This document shows positions 1 to 3,812 of a stretch of DNA of 7,290 bases, in pieces. This stretch comes from Candidatus Hecatellales archaeon B24 (GTDB taxonomy: Archaea; Thermoproteota; Bathyarchaeia; Hecatellales; Hecatellaceae). Where the stretch lies: contig LUCC01000068.1 in NCBI GenBank assembly GCA_001593855.1, forward strand, positions 1 through 7,290. Reading direction: 5' to 3'. The translations under genes and the position numbers were made by a program. The first letter of the stretch is position 1. Every line of letters begins with the position of its first letter. Below the pieces are notes generated by a model that was not told the origin of the DNA, did no database searches, and saw only the letters and a program-made list of their open reading frames with translations.

Positions 1-700
1 CCAGCCCGCCTAGAAGGTCGTTGAAGGCTGGAAGAATTATCAGGCTTCGGCAGGAAGGTTTAACGTTAAACTTTTCCCTCATAGTTTTCTCGGCGTTTCC
101 ACCGGGTTTTATCCCCCGGGATTTAAGGAAGTCCTCGCAGAGCCTTCTAACGTTTACAGGAGCGTTAACCCAAACCTGCCTCATAACTCTAAAGCCAAGC
201 AGCTTTCTGAACTGAACAGCCGGATGATTGTGGCCTATAACCCAGTGGGAAGCTTCGAAAAGCTTCGGGGAGGGCCAGGCGTGACCGTGGAAGAAGCCTA
301 CTTTAACTTCTCCAGCCTCTAGGAGGAAACCGCGGCTGGAGTGAACTGTCACGCCTTTACCTGCGAAAACCTCGGCTCCCCCGTCATGGTTTCCGAGCAC
401 AAGCCTTACATCTGAAACCTTGGCTTTCAAGGCTTCTAGGAAGCCCGGTATATCCCGCCATTCTCCGAGAGAAACCTTGGGGATGGTGTGTTTGAGGTCT
501 CCGAGGATTACAAGGCTTTCAGGCTTAGCCTCCCCTATAAGCCTTAAAATCTTCTCTTTAATCTTGCTGGTCTGGGATGGAAGGTTTATACCTTTCTCTG
601 AAAGCTCGAACTCGAAGCCCAAGTGTAAGTCTGCCACCACCAGTATGCGGCTTCCATCGCCTACTAGGAGGGCTGGCCATGGAAAGTAGGGTGCAATCAT
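1..700 (-). CDS. Calcineurin-like metallophosphoesterase, archaeal COG1407/TIGR00024 type (partial, C-terminus cut)
   Basis: The minus strand reads open from ATG at 700-698 to the window edge, giving 233 residues and no stop. An in-frame TGA two codons upstream fixes the start. All metallophosphoesterase metal-site blocks are present in order: DLHLG (D24, H26), GDLKH (D68), GNHD (N104, H105), FFHGHAW (H138, H140) and IGHNHP (H157, H159). Near the end, LPAFNDLLGG matches the characteristic tail of the archaeal ICC/SbcD-related phosphoesterases, so only a short C-terminal piece is probably missing. By family knowledge these are cytosolic two-metal phosphoesterases whose physiological substrate is unproven; in many archaea the gene sits next to the Lhr helicase, but no helicase is visible here. 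It is divergent from the SWIM zinc-finger gene, with about 60 bp between them. The family call is firm and the substrate is unknown. Confidence 0.92.
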   Translation of the reverse strand, partial: MIAPYFPWPALLVGDGSRILVVADLHLGFEFELSEKGINLPSQTSKIKEKILRLIGEAKPESLVILGDLKHTIPKVSLGEWRDIPGFLEALKAKVSDVRLVLGNHDGGAEVFAGKGVTVHSSRGFLLEAGEVKVGFFHGHAWPSPKLFEASHWVIGHNHPAVQFRKLLGFRVMRQVWVNAPVNVRRLCEDFLKSRGIKPGGNAEKTMREKFNVKPSCRSLIILPAFNDLLGGL

Positions 701-709
701 CTTTCAAGC

Positions 710-718
710 CTTAAAAAG
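710..718 (+). promoter_or_regulatory. Possible TATA box for the SWIM-domain gene
   Basis: CTTAAAAAG centred near 714 would place transcription initiation around 740, about 20-30 nt before the TTG start codons at 761/773. The call rests on A/T content and spacing only. The same 60-bp interval must also hold the minus-strand phosphoesterase promoter; on that strand the best candidate is the weak ACCTTTAACC around 730-738. Confidence 0.35.
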
Positions 719-720
719 TG

Positions 721-739
721 AAGGTTAAGGTTAAAGGTT
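721..739. repeat. Three short AAGGTT direct repeats in a divergent promoter
   Basis: AAGGTT occurs at 721-726, 727-732 and 734-739, between the divergent phosphoesterase and SWIM genes. It sits where the transcription starts of one or both genes should lie. It could be a binding site for a shared regulator or simply low-complexity promoter DNA; nothing in the sequence decides. Confidence 0.4.
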
Positions 740-760
740 TCCCCCAGCCTAACCATTCTC

Positions 761-1192
761 TTGGAGGCAGCGTTGAAAAGGGAGGATGAGCTTCTAGCCG
801 AAGCCTGCAGGGAAGCCTCTGAGAGGGGAAGCCTTTCAAGCCGCTACAGGAAGCTTCTAGCCCAGAGATTCGGCAAACGCTTCGAGAACGCCTGGAAAGC
901 CGTGGTGGAGGGAACGGTTAAGAAATATGTTTTCCAGCCCAGCGGCCGCGTCATATGGATCGTTGTAGGCAAGGAGAGAGACTACCAGGTGCTTCCGGAG
1001 GTTGACTACTGCACCTGCGATGACTACTACTACCGGGTGCTGGATGGAGAAGCCCTCCTATGCTACCATCTTATCGCACAGCGGCTGGCCAAGGCTTTAA
1101 ACCGCTACGAGCGGGTGGAAGCCGAGGAAAACCTTTATGAAACCTTCATGTCCGAGTGGCGGTACATCCGGAAGAAGTGGTTTCAGCAATAG
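761..1192 (+). CDS. SWIM zinc-finger protein
   Basis: This is a 143-residue protein from the longest start (TTG 761). It carries a SWIM-type zinc site: C84-x-C86 in DYCTCDDYYY, then C101-x-H103 in LLCYHLIAQRLAKAL, the CxC-xn-CxH pattern. Residues 1-50 are charged and probably helical; residues 55-80 look like the beta-strands that precede a SWIM finger. SWIM domains are thought to bind DNA or partner proteins, and small archaeal ones (COG5431-like) are mostly uncharacterised; some relatives (the Sws1 group) are linked to recombinase mediators, which is only a possible role here. A second TTG in frame at 773 is preceded by GGAGG at 763-767 with 5-nt spacing, so a 139-residue protein is more likely than the longer form. 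The last 47 nt overlap the 3' end of the convergent glycosidase gene. Confidence 0.82.
   Translation: MEAALKREDELLAEACREASERGSLSSRYRKLLAQRFGKRFENAWKAVVEGTVKKYVFQPSGRVIWIVVGKERDYQVLPEVDYCTCDDYYYRVLDGEALLCYHLIAQRLAKALNRYERVEAEENLYETFMSEWRYIRKKWFQQ
763..767 (+). promoter_or_regulatory. Shine-Dalgarno site favouring the TTG start at 773
   Basis: GGAGG lies 5 nt before TTG 773 and inside the first codons of the longer reading frame from TTG 761. Its spacing is ideal for 773 and impossible for 761. This supports shortening the SWIM protein by four residues. Confidence 0.55.
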
Positions 1193-2279
1193 CCTTCCAA
1201 GCGGAAAACAGCATGGCAGCCGTCCAAAGCTGATTTGGGCTTCCTTTAGGCCTGCCGTCCGGCGTATACCACTCGTTCAAACCTTGCAAACCCGCCATCT
1301 TCGCGAATTCCTCTTCAGCCTTCTCCTTCAAGCCTAATTTTATGAGGGCTATAACCAGGTGGCCTTGAACCATGGGCCACACGGTTGAGTTTTGGTAGGT
1401 GTGAGGCTTCTGGCCGCAGTCCTTCTTGGGGTAGGGAGGCTGGATGTTGAGAATTCCGTGGGGGGTTGAAGCTTTTTGAAGGACTTCAACGATGGAAGCT
1501 TTCTCACGGGAGGAAGCTGCACCGTAGAGAATGGATAGAGCGTTTCCAAGGGCGTCCATTCTGCCTTCTGACCCCGGTAAATCGGTGTAGCAGCCTTTCT
1601 CCCTGCTCCAGTAGGCTTCCCGAATTAAGGTTTTAAGCTTGGAGGCCTGAGGGTTTCTACCTGAAAGCTTTAAAGCCCTGTAGGCTAGAAGCTGGCATAC
1701 TAGGGTCGGCTTTCCCACGTAGTTTGCCATGGCGTCCATCCAGCCGCTTCCACGGATAAACCCTTCAGCGTCAACCTTCAAGGCGAGTTCTTCAGCGATT
1801 CTCTCAGCTTCTTCCCTCCAGTCTTTCAGGAAGCTTCTGTCGCCTGTAAGCTGGGAATACGTGTGCAAGCCTATTAGGAGGAGAGGTTGGCTGTCGCCTG
1901 TCCAAGGCTGAAGGCCGGAAAGGTTTGGAAGCATGAATTTTATGGGGTAGCCTGCGAGGAGGCTGGGCTTCCGAAGCATCCTAAGGAAGTTCACGGGATA
2001 CACCAGTCCTCTAAGCCTGCTTATCATGGCTGGAATCCTGCCTTTACTTTTGCAGGCTTCAAGGAACATGGATAAGTGGCTTTTCAGCCTTTCCCGGTAG
2101 CTCAGGCTTGCTAGGGCTGGCAGGCTGAAGACCACGTCTCTAAGCCAGTATTGGTAGGCGTAGTTTAAGGGGCTGCCGTAGAAGCCTTTACCCCTGGCGC
2201 AAAGACGGACAGCCTCCTCGGCTTCAACCAGTTTTCTCCTAACCATTTCATGGGAGAACAAGTTTTCCAGCCCTAGCAC
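1146..2279 (-). CDS. Predicted (alpha/alpha)6 glycosidase, like the C-terminal domain of glycogen debranching enzyme
   Basis: The protein has 377 residues from a GTG start. Motifs match the amylo-alpha-1,6-glucosidase (GDE_C) type six-hairpin fold: YWLRD (44-48), GWMDAMANYVGKP (179-191, compare WMDA...GKPVE), NSTVWPMVQGH (297-307), LNEWYTPDGRPKGSPNQLW (334-352). By analogy D182 would be the general acid and E336 the general base; the usual VE after GKP is replaced by TLV. There is no signal peptide or membrane segment, so it is probably cytosolic. Compared with full debranching enzymes it is a bare catalytic domain with no transferase or N-terminal domain, so it may act on another small alpha-glucoside. 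It starts 7 nt after the membrane coiled-coil gene, suggesting one transcript. The last codons overlap the SWIM gene by 47 nt. Related families (GH15, GH63, GH100) share the fold, so the substrate is open. Confidence 0.75.
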   Translation of the reverse strand: MLGLENLFSHEMVRRKLVEAEEAVRLCARGKGFYGSPLNYAYQYWLRDVVFSLPALASLSYRERLKSHLSMFLEACKSKGRIPAMISRLRGLVYPVNFLRMLRKPSLLAGYPIKFMLPNLSGLQPWTGDSQPLLLIGLHTYSQLTGDRSFLKDWREEAERIAEELALKVDAEGFIRGSGWMDAMANYVGKPTLVCQLLAYRALKLSGRNPQASKLKTLIREAYWSREKGCYTDLPGSEGRMDALGNALSILYGAASSREKASIVEVLQKASTPHGILNIQPPYPKKDCGQKPHTYQNSTVWPMVQGHLVIALIKLGLKEKAEEEFAKMAGLQGLNEWYTPDGRPKGSPNQLWTAAMLFSAWKAIAETTSSGCTATRT

Positions 2280-2286
2280 AACCCCG

Positions 2287-3063
2287 TTAGGACTTCAGAA
2301 GCCTGCTGCTGAGCCCTTCTATTCTATCCATGGTTTTACGTCTTTCAAGTTCTAGGGCTGCCCTCAGCCGGCTGGCTGCACAGGCTTCACCATACTTCTC
2401 CCTGAAAGCCCTGACATACTCAAGTTCTCCAAGAGTTTTCTCAACCATCCTGAAGAAGACTTCAAGGCTTTCAGAGCTGTCAACAAGCTTGGCTAAAGCG
2501 TCGTACATAGCTGGGTTTCCAGCCTTAAACCATTCCAGAAGGCTTTGAGGATTAGCTTCAACCAGCCCAGCCATACTGTAAGCCAGAAGCTCGTCCAGCT
2601 CCTTGCTGTAGCCGTGGCGGGCGGTTCTCCAGTTTTTAGCCGTCTGAGGCAGATGAAGCCTGACAGCCTCCATAACCCAGGCCTTCACAGCATCCCTGCA
2701 GGCTTCCCTAAGCGCCTTAACGGCTTCCAGCGTAGACCTGTAAGCTTCAACCTCGCATTCGACGCCCAGGGGAATCTGGCCGAGACTTTCAAGCTCTTTG
2801 AGGGCTTCTTCAAACCTCATGGAAGCCACTGCAGGGAAAACCCTGTCCTCCAAGATTTTCCCCAGCCTTTCAATTCTTGAAAGGTCGCCGCTAAGCTTTT
2901 CAGCTTCACCTTTTATTTCAGCTAGGAGCCTTTCAAGCCTTTCAGCTTTAACCTTACTCCTCCGCTTAGCCTGCCAGTATAGAAGACCCAGCAGGGCTGA
3001 AAGCAGAAGAGCCAGCAGTAAAAAGGCCAGTAGAAGACTGGTTAAACCCGCCGGACCGTTCAA
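2287..3063 (-). CDS. Membrane-anchored coiled-coil protein of unknown function
   Basis: The protein has 258 residues. I do not recognise the family. A single hydrophobic segment at about residues 7-30 (Leu/Ala-rich, ending LLYWQAKRR) is followed by a positive stretch, which predicts an N-terminal anchor with the bulk of the protein in the cytoplasm. Residues 35-75 are rich in K, E, R and L with heptad-like spacing, so a coiled coil is likely; the rest is almost entirely helical. There are no catalytic motifs and few cysteines. The start is TTG at 3063-3061, with GAGGG immediately before it and a TGA two codons upstream, so no longer start is possible. It is the first gene of a unit with the glycosidase. 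A TATA-like element at 3101-3109 would initiate about 15-20 nt before the start. It could be a scaffold or tether, but this is inference from shape only. Confidence 0.72.
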   Translation of the reverse strand: MNGPAGLTSLLLAFLLLALLLSALLGLLYWQAKRRSKVKAERLERLLAEIKGEAEKLSGDLSRIERLGKILEDRVFPAVASMRFEEALKELESLGQIPLGVECEVEAYRSTLEAVKALREACRDAVKAWVMEAVRLHLPQTAKNWRTARHGYSKELDELLAYSMAGLVEANPQSLLEWFKAGNPAMYDALAKLVDSSESLEVFFRMVEKTLGELEYVRAFREKYGEACAASRLRAALELERRKTMDRIEGLSSRLLKS

Positions 3064-3100
3064 CCCTCAGATACCCTCAAAGCCATATAGGGAAGGAAAA

Positions 3101-3109
3101 CCTTATAGA
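3101..3109. promoter_or_regulatory. TATA-like element, possibly used in both directions
   Basis: CCTTATAG/CTATAAGG is centred near 3105. On the plus strand, about 26 bp downstream is 3131, right at the beginning of the box C/D RNA. On the minus strand the same spacing gives about 3079, 16 nt before the TTG start of the coiled-coil gene. The match of both distances is the support; the motif itself is short. Confidence 0.5.
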
Positions 3110-3130
3110 GGTTCACCTTACTAGCCAGAT

Positions 3131-3194
3131 ACGTGATGAAGTCGTCCCAGCCTGATCGCCTAGGCGAAATGAAGAACACGCGACGGACTGATGT
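3131..3194 (+). ncRNA. Box C/D guide RNA (2'-O-methylation sRNA)
   Basis: All four boxes occur in order. Box C is GTGATGA (3133-3139, perfect RUGAUGA). Box D' is CTGA (3152-3155). Box C' is ATGAAGA (3169-3175, one mismatch). Box D is CTGA (3188-3191). The two guides, 3140-3151 and 3176-3187, are each exactly 12 nt, the spacing typical of archaeal C/D sRNAs bound by L7Ae, Nop5 and fibrillarin. By the N+5 rule, the D' guide would direct methylation of the fifth base of GCUGGGACGACU, and the D guide the fifth base of UCCGUCGCGUGU. I could not assign an rRNA or tRNA target. The D'-C' spacer (13 nt) contains the perfect palindrome TCGCCTAGGCGA, so it could form a short stem instead of an open K-loop. 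The flanking stem is weak (about 2 bp). A TATA element 26 bp upstream and a T-tract at 3209-3213 bound the transcript. Confidence 0.78.
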
Positions 3195-3208
3195 TAGGTA
3201 GACCTAAC
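3193..3208. promoter_or_regulatory. Distal DtxR-type operator candidate
   Basis: GTTAGGTAGACCTAAC is a 7-bp perfect inverted repeat around 2 bp. The outer 6-bp arms are identical to those of the palindrome at 3274-3289. It resembles the DtxR/IdeR iron box core (TTAGG...CCTAA), and a DtxR-family gene lies in the same cluster. Box D of the guide RNA ends only one base upstream. It is centred 81 bp upstream of the proximal operator. Confidence 0.65.
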
Positions 3209-3213
3209 TTTTT
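3193..3213 (+). terminator. Possible intrinsic-type terminator of the guide RNA
   Basis: Read as RNA, the distal operator can fold as a 6-bp stem (3193-3198 with 3203-3208) with a 4-nt loop, followed at once by five T residues (3209-3213). This looks like a hairpin plus T-tract just after box D. In archaea the T-tract alone often suffices for termination. This reading competes or coexists with the operator reading. Confidence 0.4.
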
Positions 3214-3230
3214 GAGGGAATGCTCAAAAA
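3209..3230. repeat. Inverted repeat TTTTTGAG-N6-CTCAAAAA
   Basis: There are perfect 8-bp arms at 3209-3216 and 3223-3230 around a 6-nt loop, located between the guide RNA and the feo promoter. It could be an RNA hairpin, a regulator site distinct from the iron-box-like pair, or chance in A/T-rich DNA. The next bases, 3231-3240 (TTTAAATATT), form a second TATA-like stretch that could serve either strand. Confidence 0.4.
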
Positions 3231-3262
3231 TTTAAATATTTCCGTGCTTATGCTCTAAAATG

Positions 3263-3273
3263 CTTAAATAAAA
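3263..3273 (+). promoter_or_regulatory. TATA box of the feo operon
   Basis: CTTAAATAAAA is centred near 3268. Transcription would start about 26 bp downstream, near 3294, essentially on the first FeoA codons (TTG 3292, GTG 3298, ATG 3301). The mRNA is therefore probably leaderless, and the translation start could be any of the three. The proximal operator abuts the box on its downstream side. Confidence 0.6.
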
Positions 3274-3289
3274 GTTAGGCTATCCTAAC
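3274..3289. promoter_or_regulatory. Proximal DtxR-type operator candidate of feoA
   Basis: GTTAGG-CTAT-CCTAAC has perfect 6-bp arms identical to those at 3193-3208. It lies between the feo TATA box and the predicted transcription start. A protein bound here would block RNA polymerase or TFB, the layout expected for metal-dependent repression of iron uptake. The regulator is inferred to be the DtxR-family product encoded at 6344-6751. Confidence 0.72.
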
Positions 3290-3291
3290 AT

Positions 3292-3549
3292 TTGATAGTG
3301 ATGGGTTTAGCTAAGGAATTTAGGCTGGCAGAGGCTGAGGTGGGTAAAACCTATGAGGTTGTTCGCTTAGAGGGTTTCGGAGCCGTTCGGAGGAGAATAA
3401 TGGATATGGGTTTGGTGCCCAAAACCAGGGTTAAACTTATTAATGTTGCACCTTTAGGTGACCCCTTAGACCTTGAGGTGAAAGGCTTCAATTTGACTAT
3501 TAGAAAGAGCGAGGCTTCCACCATAATCGTTAAGGAAGTGGGTCAATGA
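3292..3549 (+). CDS. feoA: FeoA-family ferrous iron transport protein
   Basis: The protein has 85 residues from TTG 3292, or 82 from ATG 3301, which fits better with a leaderless start near 3294-3301. It has the standard FeoA SH3-like pattern: an early EVGKTYEVVRL strand, the RRRIMDMGLVPKTRVKLI block, APLGDPLDLEVKG, and the closing LTIRKSEASTIIVKEV. FeoA is a small cytosolic partner that acts with FeoB in Fe(II) uptake; its exact effect on the GTPase cycle is still debated. It is the first gene of the operon, directly behind the proximal operator. Its TGA overlaps the ATG of the next FeoA-like gene in an ATGA, indicating translational coupling. Confidence 0.93.
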   Translation: MIVMGLAKEFRLAEAEVGKTYEVVRLEGFGAVRRRIMDMGLVPKTRVKLINVAPLGDPLDLEVKGFNLTIRKSEASTIIVKEVGQ

Positions 3550-3812
3550 TTCCGCTAGCCTTTGCCAATGAAGGCAGCCTAGTCCAAATAGTTGAAGTTA
3601 GGGCTGGGCAGGGGCTTACCCGTAGGCTAGCCGAACTTGGTTTAACTCAAGGTTCAACTTTGAGGGTTGTTAAATCTTTGTCTCCGGGGCCGGTGGTCGT
3701 TGAGGTTGTTAATGATAATGGTTATACTGATGCTTGGGGGTTTCGGGATAACCATGAAGATTTTCGTGGAAAATCGGGGATGAGTGTTTGGAGAGGAGAG
3801 CTTTACAGCTAG
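3546..3812 (+). CDS. Second FeoA-like protein with an apparent frameshift in its C-terminus
   Basis: The open frame gives 88 residues. The first ~65 form a FeoA domain (LVQIVEVRAGQGLTRRLAEL, GLTQGSTLRVV, SPGPVVVEVV), but the rest does not fit any FeoA end. Removing one G from the G5 run at 3736-3740 restores the ending AWGFGITMKIFVENRG, which aligns with the family tail ALGRGMAMKILVE, and moves the stop to TGA 3781-3783. That gives 78 residues, the usual FeoA length, and a 4-nt gap to feoB instead of a 25-nt overlap. So this is a one-base assembly error at a homopolymer, a real mutation, or (less likely) programmed shifting. The start ATG 3546 overlaps the previous stop. The expected role is as an accessory to FeoB, alongside the first FeoA. 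Confidence 0.8.
   Translation: MIPLAFANEGSLVQIVEVRAGQGLTRRLAELGLTQGSTLRVVKSLSPGPVVVEVVNDNGYTDAWGFRDNHEDFRGKSGMSVWRGELYS

Noticed and set aside
59..70. 12-bp palindrome TTTAACGTTAAA
   Set aside because: It lies in phosphoesterase coding sequence, and one or two 12-bp palindromes are expected by chance in this window.
21..689. Two plus-strand open frames (21-215, 420-689)
   Set aside because: They lie opposite the well-supported metallophosphoesterase and their translations have no recognisable pattern.
1729..3124. Several plus-strand open frames opposite the glycosidase and coiled-coil genes
   Set aside because: They are antisense shadows with serine/proline-rich translations; the minus-strand proteins carry the motifs.
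3131..3194. tRNA or riboswitch as explanation of the structured stretch upstream of feo
   Set aside because: No acceptor stem, anticodon arm or T-loop is visible, and the C/D box spacing explains the sequence fully.
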